From: Hyphomicrobiales bacterium
Lineage (GTDB): Bacteria > Pseudomonadota > Alphaproteobacteria > Rhizobiales > Rhizobiaceae
DNA: 64,000 nucleotides
Reading direction: 5' to 3'
Assembly (NCBI GenBank): GCA_900469445.1
Contig: UBXM01000050.1
Location: 24,187-88,186 of the forward strand
Positions 27,848 to 36,976 of this stretch are shown piece by piece; the stretch's first letter is position 1; every line of letters begins with the position of its first letter. The position numbers were made by a program, and so were the translations under genes. The notes under the pieces are model-generated. The model was not told the DNA's origin. It was given only the letters and a program-made list of their open reading frames with translations, and made no database searches.

Positions 27848-30058
27848 TCAAAGTGCGCAGGATACGCAGCCCTGCACTTCCGTGCCGGTCAGCGCCATCT
27901 GGCGAAGGCGGATGTAATAGATGGTCTTGATGCCCTTCTTCCAGGCGTAGATCTGCGCCCGGTTGATGTCGCGGGTCGTCGCCGTATCGCGGAAGAACAA
28001 GGTCAGCGACAGGCCCTGATCGACGTGCTGGGTGGCAGCCGCATAGGTGTCTATGATCTTTTCCGGGCCGATCTCGTAGGCGTCCTGATAATAATCGAGA
28101 TTGTCGTTGGTCATGAAGGCTGCCGGGTAATAGACACGGCCGATCTTGCCTTCCTTGCGGATCTCGATCTTCGATACGATCGGATGGATCGAAGACGTCG
28201 AGTGGTTGATGTAGGAGATAGAGCCGGTCGGCGGCACGGCCTGCAGGTTCTGGTTATAAAGCCCGCCTTGCATGACGGCGGCCTTCAGTTTTGACCAGTC
28301 GTCCTGGGTCGGAATGTGGATGCCTGCCGTTTCGAAAAGCTCGGCGACGCGTTCGGTCGCAGGCAGCCATTCCGCTTGCGTATATTTATCAAAATATTCA
28401 CCGGAGGCGTATTTCGAACTCTCGAAGCCCTTGAAATTTTTGCCTTTCTCGACCGCCAGCCGGTTCGAGGCACGGATGGCGTGATAGGTCACCGTGTAGA
28501 AGTAGATGTTGGTAAAATCGACGCCTTCTTCCGAACCGTAGAAGATGCGCTCACGAGCGAGATAGCCGTGCAGGTTCATCTGGCCGAGGCCGATGGCGTG
28601 GCTGTCTTCATTGCCCTTGGCAACCGAGGGCACCGAGGTAATGTTGCTCATCTCCGACACGGCTGTGAGTGCCCGGATCGAGGTCTCGATCGTTTTGCCG
28701 AAATCGGCTGAATCCATCGCGGCAGCGATGTTCAGTGAGCCAAGATTGCAGGAAATGTCCTTGCCGAGATGATCGTATGACAGGTCAGCCGTGTAGGTGC
28801 TGGCATCGCTGACCTGAAGAATCTCGGAGCAGAGATTGCTCATGGTGATACGGCCGGCGATCGGATTGGCGCGGTTCACCGTGTCCTCGAACATGATGTA
28901 GGGGTAACCGCTTTCAAACTGGATTTCGGCGATCACCTGGAAGAATTCGCGCGCCTTGATCTTCTTTTTCTTGATCCGGCTGTCGGCGACCATCTCCTCG
29001 TATTTTTCGGTGACCGAAATCTCGCTGAACGCCACGCCATAGACGCGTTCCACATCGTAAGGCGAGAAAAGGTACATGTCCTCGTTGTTCTTAGCGAGTT
29101 CGAAAGTGATGTCCGGCACGACGACACCAAGCGACAATGTCTTGATGCGGATCTTTTCGTCGGCATTCTCGCGCTTGGTATCGAGGAAGCGCATGATGTC
29201 CGGGTGGTGGGCGTTGAGATAGACCGCCCCTGCCCCCTGACGCGCGCCAAGCTGGTTGGCATAGGAGAAACTGTCCTCCAGGAGCTTCATCACCGGGATG
29301 ACGCCGGAAGACTGGTTTTCGATCTGCTTGATCGGCGCACCCGCCTCGCGAAGGTTGGTCAGCGACAGGGCGACACCGCCGCCGCGCTTGGAGAGTTGCA
29401 GGGCGGAATTGATACCGCGCGCGATACTTTCCATGTTGTCTTCGATCCGCAGCAGGAAGCAGGAGACAAGCTCACCGCGCTGCTTCTTGCCGGCGTTGAG
29501 GAAGGTTGGCGTCGCAGGCTGGAAACGGCCGGAAATGATCTCGTCGACCATGTCGCGGGCATGTTGTTCATTACCCCGTGCAAGCGTCAGCGCCACCATG
29601 CAGATCCGGTCTTCGTAACGCTCGAGATACCGTTTCCCGTCAAACGTCTTCAGCGTGTAGCTGGTGTAATATTTGAACGCGCCCAAAAATGTCGGGAAGC
29701 GGAATTTCCTGTCATAGGCGTGATCGAACAGGTCGCGAACGAAATTGAAGGAATACTGATCCAGCACTTCCCGCTCGTAATATCCCTCGGTCACAAGGTA
29801 ATCGAGCTTTTCCCGCAGGTTATGGAAGAACACCGTGTTTTGGTTGACGTGCTGCAGAAAATACTGCTTTGCCGCCTGCCGGTCACGGTAGAGCTGGATC
29901 TTGCCGTCCTCGTCATAGAGGTTCAGCATGGCGTTTAGCGCATGATAATCGAGGGCAGCTTCAAAACCTTTGACCGAAGACTTTCCGGCCGAGTGAGGCA
30001 CGGTTTCGAGCGGGATTTCGCTCGCATCCCGAATTACAGAATTGCTTGTCGCGTCCAA
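27848..30058 (-). CDS. nrdE: Class Ib ribonucleotide reductase alpha subunit
   Basis: A 736-residue catalytic subunit. The active-site region includes FQPATPTFLNAGKKQRGELV with SCFLL, then NLCSEILQ and GKDISCNLGSLNI. The C-terminal redox pair is in GTEVQGCVSCAL. The open frame continues far upstream, but that part only shadows nrdI. The best start is TTG at 30058, giving a protein starting DATSNSVIRDASE after Met and overlapping the end of nrdI by 25 bp. No ATG or GTG gives a full-length protein. The enzyme reduces ribonucleoside diphosphates with NrdF and NrdH. Confidence 0.94.
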   Translation of the reverse strand: MDATSNSVIRDASEIPLETVPHSAGKSSVKGFEAALDYHALNAMLNLYDEDGKIQLYRDRQAAKQYFLQHVNQNTVFFHNLREKLDYLVTEGYYEREVLDQYSFNFVRDLFDHAYDRKFRFPTFLGAFKYYTSYTLKTFDGKRYLERYEDRICMVALTLARGNEQHARDMVDEIISGRFQPATPTFLNAGKKQRGELVSCFLLRIEDNMESIARGINSALQLSKRGGGVALSLTNLREAGAPIKQIENQSSGVIPVMKLLEDSFSYANQLGARQGAGAVYLNAHHPDIMRFLDTKRENADEKIRIKTLSLGVVVPDITFELAKNNEDMYLFSPYDVERVYGVAFSEISVTEKYEEMVADSRIKKKKIKAREFFQVIAEIQFESGYPYIMFEDTVNRANPIAGRITMSNLCSEILQVSDASTYTADLSYDHLGKDISCNLGSLNIAAAMDSADFGKTIETSIRALTAVSEMSNITSVPSVAKGNEDSHAIGLGQMNLHGYLARERIFYGSEEGVDFTNIYFYTVTYHAIRASNRLAVEKGKNFKGFESSKYASGEYFDKYTQAEWLPATERVAELFETAGIHIPTQDDWSKLKAAVMQGGLYNQNLQAVPPTGSISYINHSTSSIHPIVSKIEIRKEGKIGRVYYPAAFMTNDNLDYYQDAYEIGPEKIIDTYAAATQHVDQGLSLTLFFRDTATTRDINRAQIYAWKKGIKTIYYIRLRQMALTGTEVQGCVSCAL

Positions 30059-30447
30059 AATCGTTCCAATCCGTGTTTGACCTGATCGACATCTTCCTGC
30101 GTGCCCAGAAGCTCGAACTTGTAGAGAAAAGGCACCTGGCACTTGGCGGAAATGATGTCCCCGGCGATGCAATAGGCTGCGCCGAAATTGGTGTTTCCCG
30201 CGGCAATCACGCCACGGATGTTTTTCCGGTTGTCCGCATCGTTGAGGAAACGGATCACCTGTTTCGGCACGGCGCCCTTCTGTTCGCCGCCACCATAGGT
30301 CGGAACGATCAGGACAAAGGGCTCCGGTGCCTGCAGCGTCTCGTCGCTGCTGATCGGAATACGCCGGGCGTCCACCCCCAGCTTTTCGACAAAGCGGTGG
30401 GTATTTTCCGATTTCGTGGAGAAATAGACGACCTCGCCCATTGCCAT
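30034..30447 (-). CDS. nrdI: Class Ib RNR assembly flavodoxin
   Basis: A 137-residue flavodoxin-like protein: GEVVYFSTKSENTHRFVEKL, VPTYGGGEQKGAVPKQV, VIAAGNTNFGAAYCIAGD. NrdI supplies oxidant for the dimanganese-tyrosyl radical of NrdF. The start is ATG 30447 (GTG 30450 and ATG 30438 are possible). It lies 6 bp after nrdH and overlaps the nrdE start, indicating translational coupling. Confidence 0.95.
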   Translation of the reverse strand: MAMGEVVYFSTKSENTHRFVEKLGVDARRIPISSDETLQAPEPFVLIVPTYGGGEQKGAVPKQVIRFLNDADNRKNIRGVIAAGNTNFGAAYCIAGDIISAKCQVPFLYKFELLGTQEDVDQVKHGLERFWTRQAIL

Positions 30448-30453
30448 CACGCG

Positions 30454-30675
30454 TCAGGCGAGCGCGCTGATCATGTCCGGGCGGAACCCGGCCCAATGCT
30501 GTTCACCGGCGATAACCACCGGCACCTGACGGTACCCGAGGCCCTGCACCAGCTCATAAGCTTCGGCATCGGCGGAAACGTCGACGATCGTGTAGTCGAT
30601 GCCCTGCCGGTCAAGTGCGCGGGTAGTTGCGGTGCATTGGACGCAGGCGGGCTTGCTGTAAACGGTTATGGTCAT
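30454..30675 (-). CDS. nrdH: Glutaredoxin-like electron donor NrdH
   Basis: A 73-residue thioredoxin-fold protein with active site CVQC (residues 11-14), the conserved QVPVVIAGEQHW with cis-Pro, and WAGFRPDMI near the end, as in NrdH redoxins. GAGGA precedes the ATG. It delivers electrons to NrdE and is the first gene of nrdHIEF, downstream of a cobalamin riboswitch by about 260 nt. Confidence 0.96.
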   Translation of the reverse strand: MTITVYSKPACVQCTATTRALDRQGIDYTIVDVSADAEAYELVQGLGYRQVPVVIAGEQHWAGFRPDMISALA

Positions 30676-30937
30676 CGGTATTCCTCGTTTCGATAGGCGT
30701 GCAAAGGCGTTCGGACATCTGCCGATGTCCGGGCAAAAATATGGGGAATGAAGGCAGGCGCAGACGCTGGCCGGGCTGTTAACGGCCCGTCATTCGCGCT
30801 GACGCAACTGGATACTCGAATTCATAAGACTTCACCCCGAAGTGGCTCATGCGGACTGTTCGGGGAAGCGCACATGCGGAAACATCCCGCACGCATACGC
30901 GACCTTCCGGACACCCCGCCCGTGGACGTTTTCGTTT

Positions 30938-31128
30938 GAGGCAGGTCTCCTGGCTTGCGGGTCGTCACATCCATCTCACCTTCCCGAGGCCTTTGGGGCC
31001 TCAGTGGTTACCGAGCGGATGCTCGTCGCTCACAGTTGCGGGGGCAGCTCCGGCATTGCCTAGCCTGTCATGGGCTAGACGCACCGTATTCCCGTCTTAG
31101 CTTCCGACGCGAATCGGAAGAACCTCGA
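30938..31128 (-). promoter_or_regulatory. Cobalamin (adenosylcobalamin) riboswitch upstream of nrdHIEF
   Basis: The minus strand carries the riboswitch core in order. First come GGGAATACGGTGC near the 5' end and GGAGCTG directly before CCCCCGCAACTGTGAGC (31028-31044). A CACTG-hairpin-GGGAAGG element follows, and the B12-box GCCAGGAGACCTGCC (30940-30954) closes the core. Order and spacing match the cobalamin riboswitch consensus. It should repress nrdHIEF when adenosylcobalamin is present, consistent with a B12-dependent class II reductase elsewhere in the genome (inference). The leader between it and nrdH (30676-30937) holds no convincing ORF and no clear U-tract terminator, so control may be translational. 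Confidence 0.93.
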
Positions 31129-31320
31129 ACACTAGATATAGTAGACGGCATGAATTTTCCGTCAACAGATATGAGGACTGAGTTTGGAAAAGTTTGGGGA
31201 TTGGTTTCGCGCGATGTCTCGATCGAGATCCATCTGCAACCCTGGCGGCGGTTGCAGGCATGATTTTTCCCCAACAGGGGAAGTGATCAAATCATACCTG
31301 AACTGCGGCCGTATCGATAG
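31129..31320. other. Intergenic region upstream of the riboswitch
   Basis: About 190 bp between the riboswitch 5' end and the monooxygenase stop. It should contain the nrdHIEF promoter. An inverted repeat CTGCAACC (31234-31241) / GGTTGCAG (31250-31257) with an 8-nt loop is a possible terminator for the upstream iron-uptake operon, though no T tract follows on the minus strand. Confidence 0.4.
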
Positions 31321-32475
31321 TCATCCGAGATCAAGCGGCGGCGCGGAAAATAGACGCGAACTCAAGCGCGCAAAAGGCCGAGACAGCATGATCGGCAAGA
31401 TCCATGCCTGTAACCGCATGCCGAGACGGCTCTGGGGAATGTAATGACCGCCGATCTTGCGTGATACCGCTTGCATCTTCGTCACCAGCGGGCGTAACCG
31501 AGCCTCGTAGGCCCCGAACGCCTCGGCATGGGGCTTTTGCGCCAGCTCCTGTGCAAGAATATACGCACCCGCCATGGCTGTTGATGTCCCTTGCCCGGCG
31601 AGGAAAGTCAGGCACCAGGCAGAATCGCCGAGAAGAACGACGCGCCCCTTCGACCATTGCGGCACTTCGATCTGCGAGACCGTGTCGAAGAAGGCGTTCT
31701 CCCAATCGATCGGCGCCTCCAAGGCAGAACGGACCGGTTCCGGCCATTTCCCGAACTCATCGACCAGAACCCGCCGCCTTGCATCCGCATCAAGCCGCTC
31801 GGTTCGACCGTCGCGCCAGCAGAACAGGGTTGCCGCATGCCCATCGCCTATATCGTAGAGACCGCCCTGGTGGTCGACATCCATCATGCCGACAAAGCTT
31901 GCGCCGAGCGGATACTCAATCGGCATGCGCCACGCGCTGGCGCGATAACCGAGTGGACGCAGGAAGTCTTCATGTGGACCGAACACCTCAGCGCGCAATG
32001 CGCTGCGATAACCGTCTGCACCGACAACGAGATCGAATCGATCGATACCGCCATCGGAAAAGGTCACGTCGACACCGGCTCCGTCATCGTGAATGCCGGA
32101 CACTGTCGTCTCGTAGCGAATGTCGACATCGGCTTCGACATGACGGGTGACGACATCCTGAAATCGGTCCCGCATGATCGCAAGCATCCGACCTCCCGAC
32201 GCTTCCGCGAGCGTGCGGTAATCGTAGGAGAACAGTTTTCTGCCTCGTCTGTCGCGATGCAATGCCGGACCGAGCGGCATGGCCTTCGCCTTGAACTCGT
32301 CGATCAGGCCCAGCCGTTCGGCTACATTCCAGCCATTGATATGCAATCCGATCGAATAACCGCCGGTTCGCCCTTTTTCTGCCTTTTCGACAATGATGCA
32401 ATCGATGCCCTGTTTTTTGAGGCACGCAGCAAGAGTGAGGCCGGCGGGACCGCCACCGGCAATGAGAATACGCAT
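31321..32475 (-). CDS. FAD-dependent monooxygenase (class A flavoprotein)
   Basis: A 384-residue aromatic-hydroxylase-type flavoprotein. FAD motif ILIAGGGPAGLTLAACL at the N-terminus, the DG motif in LVVGADGYRSALRAEV and the GD motif in VVLLGDSAWCLTFLAGQGTS are intact. GAGGG lies ahead of the ATG, overlapping the end of the TonB receptor gene 10 bp away. Being last in a TonB-receptor/permease operon, it may modify or break an imported iron chelator (inference). A link to another aromatic substrate is equally possible. Confidence 0.88.
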   Translation of the reverse strand: MRILIAGGGPAGLTLAACLKKQGIDCIIVEKAEKGRTGGYSIGLHINGWNVAERLGLIDEFKAKAMPLGPALHRDRRGRKLFSYDYRTLAEASGGRMLAIMRDRFQDVVTRHVEADVDIRYETTVSGIHDDGAGVDVTFSDGGIDRFDLVVGADGYRSALRAEVFGPHEDFLRPLGYRASAWRMPIEYPLGASFVGMMDVDHQGGLYDIGDGHAATLFCWRDGRTERLDADARRRVLVDEFGKWPEPVRSALEAPIDWENAFFDTVSQIEVPQWSKGRVVLLGDSAWCLTFLAGQGTSTAMAGAYILAQELAQKPHAEAFGAYEARLRPLVTKMQAVSRKIGGHYIPQSRLGMRLQAWILPIMLSRPFARLSSRLFSAPPLDLG

Positions 32476-32485
32476 CAGTCCGCCC

Positions 32486-34486
32486 TCAGAATGTCATGTT
32501 GAGGCGGGCGCCGAATGCGCGACCCTCGCCAAGCTGATAGACATTGCCATAAGGCGCAACGTTGAAGCCGTAGGTCGTATAGGTCTTGTCGAACACATTG
32601 GTGACGAAGGCTTCAGCGGCGACATTCTTGTCCAGTTCCCACTTCACGCCGAGGTCGACGAGGCCGTACCCCTTCTGGCCGATCGTGTTTGTCTCGTCGA
32701 AATAGACTTCGCTGACATAGCTGAGAGCGGCATAGGGGATGATTGCACCAGCATCATTCTGCAGCTCGAACCGGTAGTCCAGCATGAGGTTGGCGGTAAA
32801 CTCCGGCGCATAGGGCACACGATTGTCGGTGAGGTTCGTGCCCGGCGTAACCGGATTGCGGTAATCGGTGAATTTCGTATCGTTGTAGCCGAGGCCAACG
32901 GTGATACCCAGCGCATCCGTCGGCTTGGCGCGAAGCTTCAGGTCGACACCCCTGGCGGTCACTTCACCGACATTCTGCAGATATTGCAACGGCTGCACGC
33001 CGACGAACATCTGATAATCCTTGGTAACATTGTAATAGGCGGAAAGCTGCGCCTCGAGCGTGCCGTCGTCATTGCGATATTTGAGGCCGACCTCGCCATT
33101 ATAGGTCTTTTGCGGATCATAAGTGTAGGCGATATTGGCAGTCGTCAGCGTTCGGGTGAAACCGCCAGCCTTGAAACCCGTGCTGAACAGACCGTAGAGC
33201 CGCAGGTTATCGGTCAATCCGTAGCTTGCACCCAGTTTCGGTGACAGCGCGCTGAAATTGTCGTCGTCGTCGAGTGTTACCCCACCCGTCGCCCTAGCCG
33301 CTGCTTCCTCGTAGTCAAACCGGAGGCCTGGTGTGATGTCGAGACGATCGGTAGCATGCCAGGTGACGTCGGCGAAGACGGCGTAGGAATCGATCTTGTG
33401 CCTGGCGATCTGACCGTAGGCCGGAATGCTGCGGGTGAAATCGAGATGCTGGTAATAGAGACCGGCGACATAGTCGATCGCATTGCCCTCATCCGGGTTC
33501 GAGGCGATGCGTAGCTCCTGGCTCAGGGTCCATTGCTTTTCCGGCGTATAGGTGCCGAACACGGTGCGATCGAAATCGCTCTTCTGGTAACCGGTCAGCG
33601 CCGTCACCGTTGCCGGCCCAAGGTCGTAGCTGGCATTGATACCGAAATTCCACGTATCGAGCGTGTATTCAGATGGAACCGGGAGCGCGATCCGGTCCTC
33701 GAGCATCGATTCCATGACGAAATACTCTTCCGTCGATGTCACACGGCCACGCCCGGCTGAAATCATCACGTCGAGCGGACTATCGTCCGGCGCGTATCGC
33801 AGACGCACCTGACCGTTCAGATCGTCGGTTCCGCCAACGCCCTCGCCGGTCAGCATATCCGTGTACTGGTCCTTGTGACTGATACCCGTGAAAGTGACGT
33901 CACTGAACAGCACTCCATCAACGAGCGGCATGTTGGCGTGAAACGAGCCGCCGGCGCCTTCCGAATTGACGTCACCATCGAAACCGAAACGCAGATCATC
34001 ATCCGGCTTGCGGGTGGTGATGTTGATGACGCCGCCGATTGCGCCTCGGCCATAAAGCGTGCCCTGCGGCCCATACAGCAATTCGACGCTTTCAAGACCG
34101 CCCGGCAGACTGCGCGAAAGGTTGAAACTATCCTGCGGCAGACCATCGACATAGACCTGCGTACTCGGATTGTAGAAATCCAGAGATGCCTGTCCGCGGA
34201 TGGTGAAGTTGGAATAGGCGCGACTGGACCGGGTGCGGATATTGACGTCGGGGAAAACCCGGTCGAGATCGGCGACGCTGTCGATATTGCGCACCGACAG
34301 TTCCTCGGCATTGGCAACATCGACGGTCGAAGGCAGCAGGAAATAATCTTCCTGGCGCTTGGTCGCGGTAATGACGATCGGTGCCAGCACCGTGTCGTCC
34401 GATGCGCCCTGAGCATTCGCCACTTTCGGCAGCATGACGGCGATAATGGCGAGGACGGAAACGCCCGAGAGGCGATGGCGCATCAT
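32486..34486 (-). CDS. TonB-dependent siderophore-type outer membrane receptor
   Basis: A 666-residue outer membrane receptor. The signal peptide is RHRLSGVSVLAIIAVMLP with likely cleavage after VANA. The TonB-box region is APIVITATKR, the plug contains FPDVNIRTRSSRAYSNFTIRG and LLYGPQGTLYGRGAIGGVINI, and the 22-strand barrel ends GARLNMTF with terminal Phe. The ATG at 34486 overlaps the stop of the permease frame (ATGA). The neighbouring RhrA-like regulator and RhtX-like permease suggest a hydroxamate or citrate-hydroxamate siderophore such as rhizobactin, but no siderophore biosynthesis gene is nearby. Confidence 0.92.
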   Translation of the reverse strand: MMRHRLSGVSVLAIIAVMLPKVANAQGASDDTVLAPIVITATKRQEDYFLLPSTVDVANAEELSVRNIDSVADLDRVFPDVNIRTRSSRAYSNFTIRGQASLDFYNPSTQVYVDGLPQDSFNLSRSLPGGLESVELLYGPQGTLYGRGAIGGVINITTRKPDDDLRFGFDGDVNSEGAGGSFHANMPLVDGVLFSDVTFTGISHKDQYTDMLTGEGVGGTDDLNGQVRLRYAPDDSPLDVMISAGRGRVTSTEEYFVMESMLEDRIALPVPSEYTLDTWNFGINASYDLGPATVTALTGYQKSDFDRTVFGTYTPEKQWTLSQELRIASNPDEGNAIDYVAGLYYQHLDFTRSIPAYGQIARHKIDSYAVFADVTWHATDRLDITPGLRFDYEEAAARATGGVTLDDDDNFSALSPKLGASYGLTDNLRLYGLFSTGFKAGGFTRTLTTANIAYTYDPQKTYNGEVGLKYRNDDGTLEAQLSAYYNVTKDYQMFVGVQPLQYLQNVGEVTARGVDLKLRAKPTDALGITVGLGYNDTKFTDYRNPVTPGTNLTDNRVPYAPEFTANLMLDYRFELQNDAGAIIPYAALSYVSEVYFDETNTIGQKGYGLVDLGVKWELDKNVAAEAFVTNVFDKTYTTYGFNVAPYGNVYQLGEGRAFGARLNMTF

Positions 34487-35739
34487 GATTGCAAGACCTT
34501 TTCTGCGGATGGGAATGGAGAAGACGGGCGGGCGGACGCCGGCAGGAACCGCCGCGAGATCAACATGGCAAGAAGGATAAACAGTGCGGAAGCGCCGAAG
34601 AGCGTGCCGTATCCGACAGCCTGGCCCAGCAATCCGGCCACCGATGATGCGGCAATGGCGATGATGGCATCCAGGCTTTGCAGAACGGCGAAATCCGTGG
34701 CCGTGCGCTGAGGGTCGCACCAGTTCATCATTGCGGCGTAAAGCGCGACAAAGGACATCGCGACCGCTGCGACCTGCGCCACCATCAGGCAGACGGCGAC
34801 CGTCGGCGACACCGCGCTCCAGAGTTCGAGCGATGCCAGCGCCAATAAGAGAACGGCATTGAGGCCCGCGGCGGCGAGGATCGCCTTGCGGATGCCAATT
34901 GCCTGGACGATGAGGGCCGCGAGCGTCGACGCGATGAACCCGGCCACCGCGCCACCAGCACCACGCAAGCTGCCAATCATCTCCAATGACAGACCCTTGT
35001 CGACAAGGTAGGGGCCGGTCATGGCCGAGCCCATCCGCAAGCCGATCTGGTAGATCGTCAGGAAGACGAGACCCGTCATCAGTGTCCGATTGGACAGCGT
35101 CGCGCGCAACAACATCGGCTGGCCGGCGTGACGTGTTGGTTCTCGCGAGACGGCCAGGCTGGAAGAGAGCATGACCGGAACGCTGAGAATGGCAACGAAA
35201 CCTGCCATCGCCGCCATCGAAACGGCCTACCCGGCATGGCTATAGACGATCAGCCATATTCCACCTCCCAGAAGAAATCCCAGATAGGCGCCGGCTGTCG
35301 AGGCACCGCTTGCAGCACCTCTGGTCTCTTCGCTTGTTGCGCGAACAGCAAGCGAATCCGTGGCGATATCCTGCGTTGCGGCAAGCGTCGCCATCACCAG
35401 CAATATACCGGCCAACGGCATCAAATGCGTCTGCGGAGGAAATGCCATAGCCGCCAAAAAGCAGGCAATGACGCCAGCTTGGCAGAACAATATCCAGGAT
35501 CGCTCGTTGAAATAGCGGTCCACCAGAGGCGCCCAGAGAAACTTGAGAGCCCAGGGCAGGAACAGGATCGCCAGAAAGCCGATCTGGTCGAGCGGCATTC
35601 CGGCATCGCGCAGCACGACCGGCAAGGCTGATTGAACCATGCTGCCGGTAACCGACTGAGCCGCGTAAAGCCCCGCCAGAAGGCCAAGGACGAGCCAGGC
35701 GCTCGATCGCGACCCGATATTGGTGAATGTCGTGGACAT
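34483..35739 (-). pseudogene. RhtX/FptX-like MFS siderophore permease interrupted by an amber codon
   Basis: A 418-codon frame encoding a 12-segment MFS importer is cut by one in-frame TAG at 35229-35227. The first part (170 residues, ATG 35739 behind GAGGGG) has LYAAQSVTGSMVQSALPVVL and AILFLPWALKFLWAPLVDRYF, typical of AmpG/RhtX permeases. The second part (from ATG 35217, same frame) carries the remaining helices. The stop falls after YSHAG, before AVSMAAMAG, where such transporters often have Trp, so TGG to TAG is the simplest change. Downstream reinitiation 10 bp later could make a half-protein. It is divergent from an AraC regulator and overlaps the receptor gene. Confidence 0.8.
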
Positions 35740-35788
35740 TGCCCCTCGCAATGAAATTCACGACCTCAATAGATTGACGACTTAAACT

Positions 35789-35827
35789 TGACTATTGCAA
35801 TCAGGTTCATGACTATCGCGATCCGGT
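35789..35827. promoter_or_regulatory. Tandem 18-bp direct repeat, probable AraC-type operator
   Basis: TGACTATTGCAATCAGGT (35789-35806) and TGACTATCGCGATCCGGT (35810-35827) match at 15 of 18 positions and start 21 bp apart, two helical turns. This is the usual layout of AraC/PchR-type activator sites. They sit between the divergent permease and regulator genes, 50-88 bp from the permease start and about 20 bp from the regulator start. Confidence 0.7.
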
Positions 35828-35847
35828 CCATTTTTTGACCGTCGGAA

Positions 35848-36858
35848 ATGGGGCAAAATATGAATTTGCGCGTCGAGCAGAGGGCACTGGCCCAATCGGA
35901 CCAAGGGGATATCGTCGTACTGGGTCCAAGCCCGGAGGACACGACGTTTTCCACGACGTCCACCGAAGGAACCTACAAGATCCTTGGTGTCCGACCCGGC
36001 CTCACGATATCCGTATTCGACATGGTGATCGGTGCCGATTTCGTTGGCCGTTTCGCGACGGAACCCTGCATTGCGATCGACTTCCTGTTCGAGGCCGCCG
36101 GCCAAGGCTGGCTCCTGGACGCCGATGGACAGCAACTATCGAGCCTGCCCTACCGCCCCGGCCGTATCTACGTGATGGCAGCTCCCAACGGAGCCGTCGG
36201 ATTTTACGATGTGCCCATCGGCACTCGGTTCAAGGGCATGGATATCCGCGTAAACATGGCCCTCTGGCAGAAACTGGGCGCCGGAGACATACTTTTATCG
36301 CTCGACGAGAGACATAGTCTGCATGTCGCCTCCGGCAACGGGACTTGGGTCGGCATCCTTCCAGTTCCGCCGCAACTGCTTGCCGTTGCCCGCGCCCTGT
36401 TCGACAGCGCCATGGTGGAAAACGACGATCTTGCTTTCGAGGCACGGGCCCTCGACATCATCAATGCCTCGATCAGCGCCATGCGAAGCGTCAGGACGGA
36501 AGTTGCGGTCCCGCCGCGTGATCGTCGTCCTTTACAGCGCGCCCGGGACATGATGATCGCCGACCTCTCAGCTCCATGGAGACTTGATGAACTGGCGCGC
36601 GAAATCGGGCTGACGCAGAAACGCCTGAAGGCAGGTTTCAAGGCCATGTACGGCTTTTCGGTTTATGCTTTCCTGCAGGAGCAGCGCTTGCTTGAGGCCC
36701 GTCGCGCAATCGAAGCAGGCGAGACGAGTGTCACCCAGGCAGCACTTGCCGTCGGCTATGGCAATCCCAGCCATTTCTCCCAGCTTTTCCTTCGGCGGTT
36801 TGGAATACAACCTTCGCGCCTTCGACCAATCGGTCGCCAGAAAATCCGATCGGCATGA
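35848..36858 (+). CDS. AraC family regulator (PchR/RhrA-like)
   Basis: A 336-residue regulator. The C-terminal two helix-turn-helix domain spans about 230-330, with LDELAREIGLTQKRLKAGFK and the second helix region VTQAALAVGYGNPSHFSQLF. The N-terminal ~220 residues form the effector domain seen in siderophore-responsive regulators such as PchR and RhrA. The start at 35848 or 35860 cannot be decided. Divergence from the permease-receptor operon and the direct repeats between them point to iron/siderophore-dependent activation of uptake, and probably autoregulation. Confidence 0.9.
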   Translation: MGQNMNLRVEQRALAQSDQGDIVVLGPSPEDTTFSTTSTEGTYKILGVRPGLTISVFDMVIGADFVGRFATEPCIAIDFLFEAAGQGWLLDADGQQLSSLPYRPGRIYVMAAPNGAVGFYDVPIGTRFKGMDIRVNMALWQKLGAGDILLSLDERHSLHVASGNGTWVGILPVPPQLLAVARALFDSAMVENDDLAFEARALDIINASISAMRSVRTEVAVPPRDRRPLQRARDMMIADLSAPWRLDELAREIGLTQKRLKAGFKAMYGFSVYAFLQEQRLLEARRAIEAGETSVTQAALAVGYGNPSHFSQLFLRRFGIQPSRLRPIGRQKIRSA

Positions 36859-36976
36859 ATCGTCCGGGGAGTTGACACCACGTCCCTAATGCGGACGCCC
36901 GGCGCTCATGTTTCTTGACAAAGCGAAGGGATGGGAGGCCTATCTTTGTGTTAGCGTTTCATTGAGGGAGTACGCA

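Noticed and set aside
30059..30496. N-terminal extension of the nrdE frame by about 146 codons
   Set aside because: The sequence is the alternative frame of nrdI, which is itself a recognisable flavodoxin; NrdE homologues do not carry it.
35227..35229. Recoding of TAG as pyrrolysine
   Set aside because: MFS permeases are not pyrrolysine proteins and nothing in the window hints at the pathway; a Trp to amber change is simpler.
35789..35803. RirA iron-responsive operator (TGA-N-TCA type)
   Set aside because: TGA-N9-TCA is present, but the spacing is one base short of the described form as I recall it and the stretch is better explained as part of the 18-bp direct repeat.
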